DNA from: Sphaerochaeta associata
GTDB lineage: Bacteria; Spirochaetota; Spirochaetia; Sphaerochaetales; Sphaerochaetaceae
DNA length: 64,000 nt
Assembly: GCF_022869165.1 (NCBI RefSeq)
Contig: NZ_CP094929.1
Location: forward strand, 1,116,001-1,180,000
Reading direction: 5' to 3'
Within the stretch, counting starts at the first letter, position 1. Every line of letters begins with the position of its first letter. Below the pieces are notes generated by a model. That model was not told where the DNA came from and did not search any database. It saw only the letters and a list, made by a program, of their open reading frames with translations. Position numbers and translations under genes: made by a program. Below are positions 45,782 to 55,366 of this stretch, piece by piece.

Positions 45782-46582
45782 ATGAGAATCATACAAATTG
45801 CTGTGGGGCCCAAGCAGGTCCCGCTTACCGGGTATTTGCAGGATATCACCAGCGACGGGGGGATTCGAAACATCAGGCCGTCGGTTGTCATTTGTCCGGG
45901 AGGAGCGTATCGATTCCGCTCCGAACGTGAGCGCGATCCTGTAGCCCTTCACTTCCTGAACATGAGCTACAATGTATTCATTCTCGATTATTCAGTCAAA
46001 GAGGATGCCAAGGACCTCAACCCGCTGCTCGAGGCAAGCGATGCCTTCATCAAGATCCGCGAGCATGCATTCTCCTGGATGTGCGACCCCACCAGAATCG
46101 CCATCGTGGGCTTCAGTGCAGGAGGACATCTGGCTGCTTCCTTGGCAATCCTGCATGACCACGCTCTGGTTGCCTCGAAACAGACGATCAAGGATGAGAA
46201 CAACCGCCCCGATGCCGCCGTGCTCTGCTATCCGGTGATCACCGGTGGTGAATATGCACATCAAGAGAGCATCGGCTGGGTGAGCGGTGGTGATGAGAAG
46301 CTGAGGGCTCTGATGAGCTTGGAAAACCAGGTATCTTCATCAGCAAGCCCGATGTTCATCTGGCACACCGTCACCGACGCCTCGGTTCCTGTGGAGAACA
46401 GCATGCTGCTCGCACTCTCGTTGAGGCGCGAGCAGGTGCCGTTTGAATTGCATCTCTTTGAGAGCGGAAATCATGGGCTGTCCATGTGCACCGAAGAAGT
46501 TGGCACCCCGCATCCAGGATGCAGACAGTGGGTGGACCTTGCCTCTACATGGCTGAACAGCCGGTTTCATCACAATCTATAA
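45782..46582 (+). CDS. Alpha/beta hydrolase, acetyl-esterase-like
   Basis: 266 residues. An oxyanion-type PGGAYRFRS motif and the nucleophile elbow GFSAGGHLAASLA are followed by Asp in VTDASVPVE and His in GNHGLSM, a complete triad. Similar enzymes deacetylate sugars or xylan oligomers. Divergent from the NCS2 permease; convergent with the FAD enzyme by six bases. Substrate unknown; no signal peptide, so cytoplasmic. Confidence 0.85.
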   Translation: MRIIQIAVGPKQVPLTGYLQDITSDGGIRNIRPSVVICPGGAYRFRSERERDPVALHFLNMSYNVFILDYSVKEDAKDLNPLLEASDAFIKIREHAFSWMCDPTRIAIVGFSAGGHLAASLAILHDHALVASKQTIKDENNRPDAAVLCYPVITGGEYAHQESIGWVSGGDEKLRALMSLENQVSSSASPMFIWHTVTDASVPVENSMLLALSLRREQVPFELHLFESGNHGLSMCTEEVGTPHPGCRQWVDLASTWLNSRFHHNL

Positions 46583-47860
46583 GGTGGCAAGCATCCCCTC
46601 GGCCGATCTGATCCCGCTGGCCCATGCCCCGGTTATACCGCGGCTGGTGCCGGCTCCATCCCCTGCAAACCAGATATCCTCGGTTACACGGAAGTTCTCA
46701 TCAAGATAGGCTGGTTTGTTTGCATACAGCTTGATCTCAGGATAGTACATGATGGTTGAGGGATGCAGCACCCCCGGCACAATGGTGTCCAGGTTCTTCA
46801 TCGCCTTCCAGATGGCCCTGAGTATTTTTGCAGGTATAGCCAGGGATATATCCCCGGGGCAGCACGTTCTCAGCGTCGGTTCAAAGTCATACAGGTCGCC
46901 GCTGAAGCTTGCCTCCTTGCTGCGCGATCCCAGGCGGAAGTCGCCGACGCGCTGCATGAGCGGCTGACCTCCTCCCATGAGGGCCGCCTGAAGTCCGAGG
47001 TTCTCTGCAAAGGCCTGACCGCTTGCCAGAGGGGCGGTGAAACGCACAGTCTTGAGAATGGCGAAGTTGACCAAGCCGTTGTCATGGCGGGCATCGGGGG
47101 CGAATGCATGGCCGTTGACCGAGTACCACTGGTCGCCACGGTTGGTTGCATAGCGCTCGCGCACCACGTGGGCGTTGCCGCTGTTGGTACAGAAGGTCCG
47201 TACCTTCTCAGGAAAATAGAATTTCGGGTCGTAGTAGTCACGAACGATCGGGTAATGCTCGATTCGGGTCTCAACCCTCAGTCCGATGTCCACAATATTG
47301 TCGATGAAGGGGATGGAGAGCGAGCGCATCAAGTCCTGCAGGAAATGAAAGCCCTTTCTGCCCGGGGCGACCAGAAGTTTCTTATAGCCGATCTCGCGTT
47401 TCTCTGTGATGATGAACCGGTCTTGCGCATTCACGCTCTCCATCGCTTCGCCGAGGGCGAGCTCGACTCCGGCATCGGCGAGCCTGGCAAGCAGCTGCTT
47501 GATCAAGAGAAGGCCGCCGTCGGTTCCCAAGTGGGTCTGCTTGATCTCCAAGAGGGTACAGCCGAGGCGCTCAGCCCGCTTTTGATAGATTTCAATGTTT
47601 GATTTTTCCAGGAACGAGGGCTTGAGGAAGTCGATGACCTCATTCAGATAGTGTTTTGCAGCCTCTTCGGTCCAATACTCGACCGGAAAACCAATCGGAT
47701 AGGTGAAGTTCATTTTGCAGTCATTGCGCATGCCGCCGGTCGAAACCTTTTCGCGGTCGATCATCAGGATTTTCAAATCCGGTCGCTTCTTGATGAGCGT
47801 GAATGCAGTACCCATGCCCGCAGGCCCGCTTCCTACAATGACAACATCATACATGTCCAT
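46577..47860 (-). CDS. FAD-dependent oxidoreductase (COG2509 type)
   Basis: 427 residues. The N-terminal Rossmann motif is VVIVGSGPAGMGTAF; a family-specific block DREKVSTGGMRNDCKMNF follows. A C-terminal FAD-contact segment is IWFAGDGAGTSRGITGAW. Members of COG2509 are widespread, but their reaction is not established. Of two close ATGs, 47860 fits the GGGAGGG ribosome-binding site best. An inverted repeat (47883-47901) lies in its leader. Confidence 0.82.
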   Translation of the reverse strand: MDMYDVVIVGSGPAGMGTAFTLIKKRPDLKILMIDREKVSTGGMRNDCKMNFTYPIGFPVEYWTEEAAKHYLNEVIDFLKPSFLEKSNIEIYQKRAERLGCTLLEIKQTHLGTDGGLLLIKQLLARLADAGVELALGEAMESVNAQDRFIITEKREIGYKKLLVAPGRKGFHFLQDLMRSLSIPFIDNIVDIGLRVETRIEHYPIVRDYYDPKFYFPEKVRTFCTNSGNAHVVRERYATNRGDQWYSVNGHAFAPDARHDNGLVNFAILKTVRFTAPLASGQAFAENLGLQAALMGGGQPLMQRVGDFRLGSRSKEASFSGDLYDFEPTLRTCCPGDISLAIPAKILRAIWKAMKNLDTIVPGVLHPSTIMYYPEIKLYANKPAYLDENFRVTEDIWFAGDGAGTSRGITGAWASGIRSAEGMLATL

Positions 47861-47882
47861 GAAGACCCTCCCAGGTGTAGTA

Positions 47883-47901
47883 GGAAAGGATCTCCCTTTC
47901 C
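47883..47901. repeat. Perfect inverted repeat in the leader of the FAD gene
   Basis: GGAAAGG, five bases, CCTTTCC. It lies between a candidate minus-strand promoter (TTTACC, 17 bases, GATAAT) and the start codon, so it could be an operator or an RNA hairpin. Confidence 0.45.
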
Positions 47902-47958
47902 AACCAATTATCCCCATTGTCAGGTGTTTGGTAAACCCCTTGTTGGTGCATCCATCCT

Positions 47959-47987
47959 TGCATAGAGCATGTATTCATGGTATTACA
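47959..47987 (+). promoter_or_regulatory. Promoter of the HTH-Fic gene
   Basis: TTGCAT, 17-base spacer, TATTAC, 33 bases before the start codon. Confidence 0.55.
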
Positions 47988-48020
47988 CCAAAGTAGGAAT
48001 GGTTGTTGTGAGGTGACAGA

Positions 48021-48920
48021 ATGTACATAAGTGCCAAGGAAGCTGCAAAGAAGTGGGGTATCTCCGAACGAAGGGTGCGCATCCTCTGTTCTGAAGGCAG
48101 GGTCGACGGTGTGCTCAGGACCTCCTGGGCCTGGAATATTCCCGCCGACGCACCGAAACCCGGGGACGGCAGGCACCTCAGGCACATGAAGAACCACGAC
48201 CTGAGGATCGGGGGCATGGATTTCTCCCGGCTCGAGGCGGAGGCGCAAAGCCTGAGAAAAATCGTCGACCGCCAGCAATTCATCCGCTCGTACCACAGTT
48301 TGGTGACCAGGTATGTGCTTACCGCCTTTGCAAGCGAGGATATTCTTGTCCAGCCACAGGATTTGGCGGTTCTGTACAATCATTGTTTCGTCCCTTCCCT
48401 GGCTTTCGAGATTCAACTGCTCGCACTCAACGCCCGCTCCATTCTGATTCGAATGCTGTATCAATACGGCTTGGGTCCGGTTGAGGGTAAAAGCCGGCCG
48501 CAGATGAGTGAACAGCGGCTGAAGGAATTGTACCAGATGCTGTGCCAGGGTATCGAGGATGAGGGGCCGGTTGTCTATCTCGATTCTGATAAAGCCCAAC
48601 AGATGGAAACGCTCTTTGTCCAATACGATCGCGACTGGGTGCATTTGCACCCTGTTGTACGAGCCCTCTTCCTCTATGGGGAGCTCTTGCGTATCAAACC
48701 GTTCGGCAGGTATGACGGGTTGCTCTCCTCCCTGGTCTTCGCCCAGGAATTGATCAATTCGGGCTTCCCCCCGAGCCTCTTCGACGCCGAGCATGTCGAT
48801 GAGTTCAAGGCAGCCATGATTCTGACCAGAAGCCGTGGAAATTATCAGAATGCACTGCGTATGCTTGAACAGATGCTTCTGTTCGAGTGCTCCAAGCTTG
48901 GCGGCAAGGAGTCAATATGA
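48021..48920 (+). CDS. HTH protein with degenerate Fic-like domain
   Basis: 299 residues. The N-terminus (1-45) is a MerR/excisionase-like helix-turn-helix (SAKEAAKKWGISERRVR). Residues about 85-255 follow the Fic helical plan: HPVVRALFLYGELLRIKPF, then GRYDGLLSSLVFAQEL. The canonical HPFxxGNGR is replaced by KPFGRYDGLL, so the catalytic His is Lys226 and the GNGR anion nest is lost. AMP-transfer is therefore unlikely; a ligand-sensing or protein-binding role is more probable. GAGGTGA precedes the ATG. The stop overlaps the D-aminoacylase start, which suggests control of that gene. Confidence 0.6.
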   Translation: MYISAKEAAKKWGISERRVRILCSEGRVDGVLRTSWAWNIPADAPKPGDGRHLRHMKNHDLRIGGMDFSRLEAEAQSLRKIVDRQQFIRSYHSLVTRYVLTAFASEDILVQPQDLAVLYNHCFVPSLAFEIQLLALNARSILIRMLYQYGLGPVEGKSRPQMSEQRLKELYQMLCQGIEDEGPVVYLDSDKAQQMETLFVQYDRDWVHLHPVVRALFLYGELLRIKPFGRYDGLLSSLVFAQELINSGFPPSLFDAEHVDEFKAAMILTRSRGNYQNALRMLEQMLLFECSKLGGKESI

Positions 48921-50485
48921 TGGTGTTCTCCAATGCAACGGTGGTCGACGGCAGTGCATCCTCCCCTTTTAAGGCCGATGTGGTCATCGAGGGGACCCGT
49001 ATCGTCTCCATCCTTCCTCCGCAATCCAGCGATGACGGCGCATCAATCGATTGCACCAATCTTGTCTTGTGTCCGGGATTTGTGGACATCCATGGACACA
49101 GCGACCTTGAAGTATTGCGCAATCCTTCCATGAGAAAGAAAATCGGGCAGGGGATTACCACCGAGGTAGCCGGCAATTGCGGTATCGGGGTGTTTCCGGC
49201 GGAAATTGGTGATTCTCTTCTCGCCGAACTTACATCCGATGTACTGGGACGCTATCCCAGAGTCGGTTGGCCCTCCTTCAGTTCCTATCTTACAAAGCTT
49301 AAAGAGAAGGGAAGCGGCACCAATACAGCATTTCTGCAGGCTCACAGCACCCTCAGAAGCCATGCCATGGAGGGTAAGGCGAATCGTACAGCCACTGAAG
49401 AGGAGATTCGGCGTATGTGCCTGTACCTTCAGCAGAGTCTGGAGGAGGGGTGTATCGGGCTTTCCAGTGGCCTCTACTATGCTCCGTGCATTTTTGCAGA
49501 CCACAAGGAGCTGCTTGCACTGCTGTCGGTAGTTGCGTCCTTCGACCGGCTCTTTAGCGTACATATGCGCTGCGAAGGCTCTGATATCCTGGACAGCATA
49601 CAAGAGGTGCTCGACCTGGCCCGCCTAAGCGGGGTGAAGCTTCAGATCAGCCACCTGAAGGTGATCGGGAAAAAGAACCAACGTTTGGTCCCCTCCATGC
49701 TCGCCCTGATCGAGCAGGCCAGGGTTGAGGGTGTGGATGTCCAATTCGACCAATACCCCTACGAATACGGCTCAACAAGCCTTTTCAGCCTGCTTCCTCC
49801 TCCCTATCTCAAGCTGGGCAGGTCTGAATTGAAATCTGCTCTAGGCAGTGAGTCCGAGAGGCGAATCATCAAGGCGATGATGGAGGAGGGCAAAGGCTGG
49901 GACAGCATTGCTTCTCTCTGCGGTTGGGATGACATTAAGGTGTTGGTGCTTCACAGTAATCCTCAGTATGAGGGATTGAGCATGAACGAAGTGGCGCAAC
50001 TGCGCAACCAGGACCCGTACGAGGCGTTTTTCGACGTGCTCGTACAGGAGGAGGGATCGGCTCTGATGACCGATGTCACCCAAAGCCAGGACTCGATCAA
50101 GCGCATTCTCTCCCATCCTTTGATGTGCTTTGGAACCGACGCCCTCTATGCCGGACAAAAGGCTCATCCCAGAAGCTATCAGGCGGCCCTGCATCTGCTC
50201 GAGCGGTATTGGAAACAAGAGCCGGTTCTCAGTCTTGAGCAACTCATTGCAAAGATGACAAGCTGTGGGGCCAAACGGCTTGGTCTTGCAGATCGCGGGT
50301 TGGTTTCAAAAGGTTATAAGGCCGATTTGGTACTCTTCGACCCGGTCGAGCTTGCCGACCGTTCGGACGATGGACACCCCGACGCACCGTTCAACGGTCT
50401 GCGTTTGGTCATGGTGAATGGAACGGTTGCCTTTCAGAACGGCAGATATACCGACAGCACCAGTGGTTCGATTCTGCTGGGTTAG
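48917..50485 (+). CDS. N-acyl-D-amino-acid deacylase (D-aminoacylase family)
   Basis: About 522 residues of the amidohydrolase superfamily. The first metal ligands lie in [12 protein letters not shown], and [14 protein letters not shown] is the family hallmark. A later ligand His lies in [10 protein letters not shown], and [11 protein letters not shown] closes the small beta-sandwich. It removes the acyl group from N-acyl-D-amino acids or related derivatives. Of two adjacent ATGs, 48917 overlaps the upstream stop as ATGA; 48920 is equally possible. AAGGAG precedes both. Convergent with the amino-acid ABC operon. Confidence 0.85.
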   Translation: MMVFSNATVVDGSASSPFKADVVIEGTRIVSILPPQSSDDGASIDCTNLVLCPGFVDIHGHSDLEVLRNPSMRKKIGQGITTEVAGNCGIGVFPAEIGDSLLAELTSDVLGRYPRVGWPSFSSYLTKLKEKGSGTNTAFLQAHSTLRSHAMEGKANRTATEEEIRRMCLYLQQSLEEGCIGLSSGLYYAPCIFADHKELLALLSVVASFDRLFSVHMRCEGSDILDSIQEVLDLARLSGVKLQISHLKVIGKKNQRLVPSMLALIEQARVEGVDVQFDQYPYEYGSTSLFSLLPPPYLKLGRSELKSALGSESERRIIKAMMEEGKGWDSIASLCGWDDIKVLVLHSNPQYEGLSMNEVAQLRNQDPYEAFFDVLVQEEGSALMTDVTQSQDSIKRILSHPLMCFGTDALYAGQKAHPRSYQAALHLLERYWKQEPVLSLEQLIAKMTSCGAKRLGLADRGLVSKGYKADLVLFDPVELADRSDDGHPDAPFNGLRLVMVNGTVAFQNGRYTDSTSGSILLG

Positions 50486-51246
50486 GGTTGCTCGTATCGA
50501 TTGAGGAATCGCTTCGTCCTGGGATTGGTCGGGTCGTTGAACAGCTTGTCCGGACTTCCTTCCTCGACGATCAATCCATCGTCCATGAAGATGACACGGT
50601 CTGAAATATCCCTGGCGAACGACATCTCGTGGGTGACGACGATCATCGTCATCTTCTCCTTTGCAAGGTCCTTGATTACCTTCAGGATTTCTCCCGTCAG
50701 CTCGGGATCGAGGGCACTGGTTGGTTCATCGAAACAAAGTACATCAGGATTGAGGGCAAGAGCGCGGGCGATGCTTACACGCTGCTGTTGCCCGCCGGAT
50801 AGTTGGCAGGGGTAGGCTTTTGCCTTCTCCTCCAGTCCCATTTTTACAAGCAGTGCACGTGCAACCTGTTCGGCTTCCGCCTTGTTGCGGCCCAGCACAT
50901 GCATCTGTGCTTCAGTAATGTTGCGCAGCACGCTCATATGAGGAAAGAGGTTGAAGTTCTGAAAGACCAGGCCCAGGTTGAGGCGCACAGCCTTGAGCGT
51001 CTGTTTATCGGCGTAGGTGACTTTTCCTGCTTCAGTTGTACTTACCATGGTCTTGGAGCATACTTCGATGGTGCCCCCATCAATGGGTTCAAGCTGGGTG
51101 AGGCAGCGCAGCAACGTGCTTTTTCCGCTGCCCGAGGGGCCGATGATGGAAAGGACTTCTCCCTTGTTGAGGGTGAATGAGATGCCCTTGAGTACTCCCA
51201 GACCGTCGAACTCTTTCTTCAGGTTTGCGACCGATATGATTTCCAT
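50482..51246 (-). CDS. Polar amino acid ABC transporter ATP-binding protein
   Basis: 254 residues. Walker [10 protein letters not shown], signature [15 protein letters not shown] and Walker [15 protein letters not shown] are intact. GlnQ/HisP-type length and [17 protein letters not shown] block. It powers the importer encoded by the two upstream genes. Confidence 0.92.
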   Translation of the reverse strand: MEIISVANLKKEFDGLGVLKGISFTLNKGEVLSIIGPSGSGKSTLLRCLTQLEPIDGGTIEVCSKTMVSTTEAGKVTYADKQTLKAVRLNLGLVFQNFNLFPHMSVLRNITEAQMHVLGRNKAEAEQVARALLVKMGLEEKAKAYPCQLSGGQQQRVSIARALALNPDVLCFDEPTSALDPELTGEILKVIKDLAKEKMTMIVVTHEMSFARDISDRVIFMDDGLIVEEGSPDKLFNDPTNPRTKRFLNRYEQP

Positions 51247-51255
51247 CCTGATCTC

Positions 51256-51891
51256 CTAGTGGTAGTAGTTGAGCTTCTTCTCAAGCAAATCGAAGGAGCG
51301 GGAGACGAGTGCATTCATGATGAAGTAAAACACCCCTGCAATAAAGATGGGCATGGTGGAGAACTGCCTTGCCGATGCGTTCTGGGCGACCCTGAACAGC
51401 TCTGCAACCCCGATGGTCTGCGCCAAGGCTGTATCCTTGACCAGGGTGATCACCTCGTTTCCCATGGCGGGAATGATTCGCTTCACCACCTGAGGTGCGA
51501 CAATATGGGTAAATGTATGGGCCTTGGAGAACCCCAGTACCAATGACGCCTCATACTGGCCGACCGGAATGGACTGGATGCCCCCCCGGTAGATTTCTGC
51601 GAAATATGCAGCATAGTTGATGACAAAACCTACGATGACAGCGGTGAAACGGTCATAGGAGGCTCCAAAGATATAGTAAGGCGCAAAATAGACGAACAAC
51701 AGCTGCAGAATCAAGGGGGTTCCTCGCATGATCATGATATAGACATTGACCATATTTGAGATTACCGGATTCTTGGACATCCTGCCTTTTGCAACCAGCA
51801 ACCCCAATGGAAGTGAGAAAAGCAACGTAAGGACGAATATTTTCAGACTGACGACGGTTGCCGCCAACATCTGCAGCAAGAGGTTTCCCAT
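51256..51891 (-). CDS. Polar amino acid ABC transporter permease
   Basis: 211 residues, five spans, of the HisMQ family; the EAA-type loop is near YEASLVLGFSKAHTFTHIV. Nine bases separate it from the ATPase gene. A single permease implies a homodimer. Confidence 0.9.
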   Translation of the reverse strand: MGNLLLQMLAATVVSLKIFVLTLLFSLPLGLLVAKGRMSKNPVISNMVNVYIMIMRGTPLILQLLFVYFAPYYIFGASYDRFTAVIVGFVINYAAYFAEIYRGGIQSIPVGQYEASLVLGFSKAHTFTHIVAPQVVKRIIPAMGNEVITLVKDTALAQTIGVAELFRVAQNASARQFSTMPIFIAGVFYFIMNALVSRSFDLLEKKLNYYH

Positions 51892-51934
51892 GCAAGTCTC
51901 CTATAAATTGGATAGTTCCCTTAGGAAAAAAGAA

Positions 51935-51955
51935 ACGGGGAGCAATGCTCCCCGT
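51935..51955 (-). terminator. Hairpin with T-run between binding-protein and permease genes
   Basis: The nine-pair stem ACGGGGAGC/GCTCCCCGT is followed on the minus strand by TTTCTTTTTT. A strong terminator inside the operon; read-through would set lower permease and ATPase levels. Confidence 0.75.
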
Positions 51956-51971
51956 CATCATACTGTTTTCC

Positions 51972-52787
51972 TTATTTTCCGACAACGGTGATGTCAGAGC
52001 CAAACCATGCGTTGGAAATCTTGGCCAATGTACCGTCGGCTTTCATGGCGAGCAGCTGATCCCAAACAGCATCAGCAAGCTTCTGATCGCCCTTGCGGAA
52101 TCCAATGCCGTAGTCTTCGGGAGCGAGTTCCTCGCTGAGGATCCTGAAGGCCTTTCCGCTGCGCTGGATGTTGTCGTTTGCAACAGTGACGTCCACAACC
52201 AAGGCATCGATGCCGCCGATCTCAAGGTCCATGAGGCCGGTCAGGTTTTCCTTGAATTCAACGAACGTCTTGATGGACTTCTTGAACTCGGGGGAAGCAT
52301 CAATGGCGCTGGAGGCCGAGGATCCCGCCTGATAGCCCACGCTCTTTCCACTCAGCGATGCGAGGGTGGTATAGGGGCTGTCATCGCGAACTACGACAAC
52401 CTGTGCATTGTGGATGTACGGAGGGGTGAAGGTCATGGCCTGCTTACGCTCTTCGGTGATGGTGAAGCCGTTCCAGATGCAATCGATGTTGCCGGTGTTC
52501 AGCTCTTGTTCCTTGGCATTCCAGTCGATCGGCTGGAGCTTGAGGGTGACGCCCATGCGTTTGGTTACTTCCTTGGCAAGGTCGACGTCGAAACCGACTA
52601 TTTCACCCTTTTCATTGCGGAAGCCCATCGGGGGGAAGTTGTCGTCAAGTCCCATGACGAACTGACCCTTGCTCAGTACCTTGTCAAGGGAGTTGTCTCC
52701 ACCAGGAGCTTGTTCCTTGGTGCCGGCGGCGAACAGACTTGCGCCTGCCAAAAGCAGGGCCAACAGTACAACAGTGCATCGTTTCAT
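51972..52787 (-). CDS. Amino acid ABC transporter substrate-binding protein (family 3)
   Basis: 271 residues. A signal peptide (ending ASLFAAGT) is followed by a family 3 binding domain: GFDVDLAKEVTKRMGV, WNAKEQELNTGNIDCIWNG and FTITEERKQAMTFTPPY. The Arg/Asp ligands for the alpha-amino and carboxyl groups are in their usual places. AGGAG precedes the ATG. First gene of the amino-acid import operon. Confidence 0.92.
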   Translation of the reverse strand: MKRCTVVLLALLLAGASLFAAGTKEQAPGGDNSLDKVLSKGQFVMGLDDNFPPMGFRNEKGEIVGFDVDLAKEVTKRMGVTLKLQPIDWNAKEQELNTGNIDCIWNGFTITEERKQAMTFTPPYIHNAQVVVVRDDSPYTTLASLSGKSVGYQAGSSASSAIDASPEFKKSIKTFVEFKENLTGLMDLEIGGIDALVVDVTVANDNIQRSGKAFRILSEELAPEDYGIGFRKGDQKLADAVWDQLLAMKADGTLAKISNAWFGSDITVVGK

Positions 52788-52896
52788 TGCTATTTCTCCT
52801 CAATTACGAACTACATGTGCTCTCTTTTGGGTGAGTGTACCCGTAAAATGAGGAAAATTCCAGACTTTCTGTATAAATATTCAATAGTTGTATATG

Positions 52897-53067
52897 TCAG
52901 TGACAGGAATCCGCAAATTTACACCCCTTGCAGGCACTGTTCTTTTTCGTGCCGCAGGAGGCGCAACCCTCTTCCTTGCTGTGCTTTCGCAGGGTTTTAA
53001 TGGCAAAGGTGATGAGAGCGAGGATGACGAGGGCGACGATGGTATTCGAAATGATGGCTGTAAGCAT
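52897..53067 (-). CDS. FeoB-associated Cys-rich membrane protein
   Basis: 56 residues. One membrane span (about 5-24) is followed by a Cys-rich tail with GCASCGTKKNSACKGCKFAD. It matches the small proteins found after feoB in many bacteria, thought to help ferrous iron transfer. It sits seven bases after feoB. GAGG lies before the ATG at 53067; upstream readings of the same frame have no support. Confidence 0.85.
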   Translation of the reverse strand: MLTAIISNTIVALVILALITFAIKTLRKHSKEEGCASCGTKKNSACKGCKFADSCH

Positions 53068-53074
53068 GCTGACC

Positions 53075-55036
53075 TCACAGAAATAGAAGGGTTGCAGAGC
53101 GGATGAGCAACGCTGCAACATAGGCGAATCCGGTTTGCCAGAGGACCGCGAAGAGAAGCTTGCGTTTACTGCCAAGCTCCTTGAACATGGCGCTGATGGC
53201 TGCAATGCAAGGCGATGAGAGGAGGATGAACGTCATATAGGCAAGGGCGGTGTCGGCTGTGAAGAAGGCCGAGAGTGAGGATGTCCCGATGGTGACGCTC
53301 AGAGTGCTGACGATAGATTCCTTGGCTGCTATTCCGGTCAGAAGTGCGACGCTTGCCTGCCAGAAGCCGAATCCCAGCGGAGCGAACAGCGGGGAGATGA
53401 GCCTGCCCATGATGGCGAGCATGCTCTGCTCTGCATCCACTGCCTGCAAGGTGAAGGAGTAGGATGAGAGCAGATAGATGATGACCGAGGAGAGCAAAAT
53501 GATGGTTCCCGCCTTTTCAATGAAGCCCAAGGTACGGTCCTTTGTTTGCAACCAGATGTTCTTGGCTGCCGGAATCTGGTAGCGGGGCAGCTCCAGGATG
53601 AAGGCGTTGGTCTCCTTGTGCTTGTCCAAGGCGCGCGCCAGAAGGCCGGTGATGACCACCGCTGCGATTCCCAGCAGGTAGATAAGGGGGGCGATGAACC
53701 ATTTGCCGGGGAAAAAGTAGGTAAGCATGAGGGCGAATACGGGCATTTTCGCTCCGCAGGGTATGAAGGGAGTGACGATGACCGTCAACTCCCGTTGTTT
53801 CTGGTGCTCGATGGTTCTGCTGCTCATGATGGCGGGGACCGAGCAGCCGGTGCCGATCACCAAGGGGATGATCGACTTGCCCGACAGGCCCATGCTGCGC
53901 ATCAACCGGTCCATGATGAAGGCGATGCGTGCCATGTATCCGCAGTCTTCCAGGATGGAGAGCAACAAGAAGAGCACAAACAACTGGGGAACAAAGGTCA
54001 GTACCGCACCCACTCCTGCAATGATGCCGTCCACCAGAATGCCGGACAGCAGGGGGTGTACCTGCATTGCATCTGCAAAGGTTTGGATGTGGGCTGAAGC
54101 GAAAGCAAAGAACGACTCGAGCCAGCCGGTGGTATAACCGCCCACCAATCCGATGGAGAGGTAGAAAACTGCTGCCATAATGGCTATGAACAGGGGGATG
54201 GCTCCAAACTTGCTGGTGGCAAGGTTGTCGAAGTTGAACTGTTTCTCCTTTTTCGTCTTGATCTGGCAATCCTTTGCGATATGTTCGGCTACTTTGTATC
54301 GTTGGTCGATGATGATTGCCTGTACATCGTCGTCGTAGTGCTCGGTCAAGTCTTTGCGTGCCTGCTCTATATAGGTTTGGAAGGCCTGGGGCGGAGCGGG
54401 CATGGAGGAGAGAAAGAGTTCATCCGCTTCCAGCAGCTTGATCGCCGCCCATCGCATCTGCCTCCCTTTGGGTATGAGATGCAGATAGTCGTCGGTGATG
54501 ATGGTCGTGATGTACCGTTCAACAAAGTTGGAAAAGAGCGGCTGCATGGGAAGCTTTTTTTCTCGCAGCGATCGCTCGATCTCTTCCAACAGGCTGGATA
54601 TGCCGGTTCCTTTGCTTGCCGATATTTGTACAACAGGACAGCCTGTCATCTGCGAAAGCCGCTTCCCGTCGATGCGGATACCCTCCTTTTCAAGCAGGTC
54701 CTCCATATTCAGGGCAAGCAGCAACGGTCTTCCAAGCTCGGCCAGCTGGGTGGTCAGGTAGAGACTGCGTTCCAGATTGGTTGCATCGATGACATCGATG
54801 ATCAGGTCGGGCTGTTCATCGAGTATATACCGTCTGGAGAGTTTCTCCTCGGGGGAGTAGGGGGAAAGGGAGTATATACCAGGCAAATCGAGGATTCGGT
54901 GTCCGTTGACCACCCCTTCTTTCTTTTCCACGGTGACACCAGGCCAGTTGCCGACATACGCAGTGGTGCCTGTAAGGGTGTTGAAGAGCGTAGTCTTCCC
55001 GCAATTGGGGTTCCCGATGAGAGCAATTGTTTGCAT
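53075..55036 (-). CDS. feoB: Ferrous iron transporter FeoB
   Basis: 653 residues. The N-terminal GTPase domain has G1 GNPNCGKTTLFN, G3 LDLPGIYSLSPYS and G4 ALNMEDLL. A GDI helical part follows and then two Gate-type membrane halves with conserved Cys (VIGTGCSVPAIMSSR, and FIPCGAKMPVFAL). It moves Fe2+ across the inner membrane. feoA lies immediately upstream and a Cys-rich partner downstream, so the operon is feoA-feoB-small protein. Confidence 0.95.
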   Translation of the reverse strand: MQTIALIGNPNCGKTTLFNTLTGTTAYVGNWPGVTVEKKEGVVNGHRILDLPGIYSLSPYSPEEKLSRRYILDEQPDLIIDVIDATNLERSLYLTTQLAELGRPLLLALNMEDLLEKEGIRIDGKRLSQMTGCPVVQISASKGTGISSLLEEIERSLREKKLPMQPLFSNFVERYITTIITDDYLHLIPKGRQMRWAAIKLLEADELFLSSMPAPPQAFQTYIEQARKDLTEHYDDDVQAIIIDQRYKVAEHIAKDCQIKTKKEKQFNFDNLATSKFGAIPLFIAIMAAVFYLSIGLVGGYTTGWLESFFAFASAHIQTFADAMQVHPLLSGILVDGIIAGVGAVLTFVPQLFVLFLLLSILEDCGYMARIAFIMDRLMRSMGLSGKSIIPLVIGTGCSVPAIMSSRTIEHQKQRELTVIVTPFIPCGAKMPVFALMLTYFFPGKWFIAPLIYLLGIAAVVITGLLARALDKHKETNAFILELPRYQIPAAKNIWLQTKDRTLGFIEKAGTIILLSSVIIYLLSSYSFTLQAVDAEQSMLAIMGRLISPLFAPLGFGFWQASVALLTGIAAKESIVSTLSVTIGTSSLSAFFTADTALAYMTFILLSSPCIAAISAMFKELGSKRKLLFAVLWQTGFAYVAALLIRSATLLFL

Positions 55037-55039
55037 ATG

Positions 55040-55264
55040 CTATCTTAATTCAATGGCACGGGCTTCAGCTTTTCTGAGGCACAAATGGTATCCACGCAAA
55101 GAAACTTCCATCGGATCGCCCATGGGTGCCATCTTGACTACCTCAACGCCAACCCCTTTGGTGAAGCCCATATCCATAAGTCTTCGTTTGAGTTGTTTTG
55201 GTGCATTGATTGCCTTGACAGCTCCCTTTTGACCTACGGTCAGTTCGTCCATTGTCATCTGCAT
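55040..55264 (-). CDS. feoA: FeoA domain protein
   Basis: 74 residues, a single SH3-like FeoA domain (AINAPKQLKRRLMDMGF, then GVEVVKMAPMGDPMEVSL). It is a cytoplasmic partner of FeoB. Three bases separate it from feoB. It is preceded by a promoter that carries a palindrome between -35 and -10. Confidence 0.92.
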   Translation of the reverse strand: MQMTMDELTVGQKGAVKAINAPKQLKRRLMDMGFTKGVGVEVVKMAPMGDPMEVSLRGYHLCLRKAEARAIELR

Positions 55265-55284
55265 CTTTCTTTTCCCTCACCTAT

Positions 55285-55313
55285 AAGTTAGTTAATACAA
55301 ACATTTGTGTCAA
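55285..55313 (-). promoter_or_regulatory. feoAB promoter with candidate iron-regulator operator
   Basis: On the minus strand: consensus TTGACA (55313-55308), 17-base spacer, TAACTT. The palindrome ACAAACATTTGT (55297-55308, arms of five) sits inside the spacer, where a bound repressor would block RNA polymerase. The divergent DtxR-type gene is the obvious candidate. Confidence 0.55.
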
Positions 55314-55366
55314 GGTTTTTTATCTCTTCCGATGACAAATCGCTTGAGGCATGATACCATCACCAC

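Noticed and set aside
51858-53000. Plus-strand reading frame of 380 codons across the amino-acid ABC genes
   Set aside because: It spans the antisense of a clear binding-protein gene and the intergenic region; the real genes on the minus strand have signal peptide, motifs and ribosome-binding sites.
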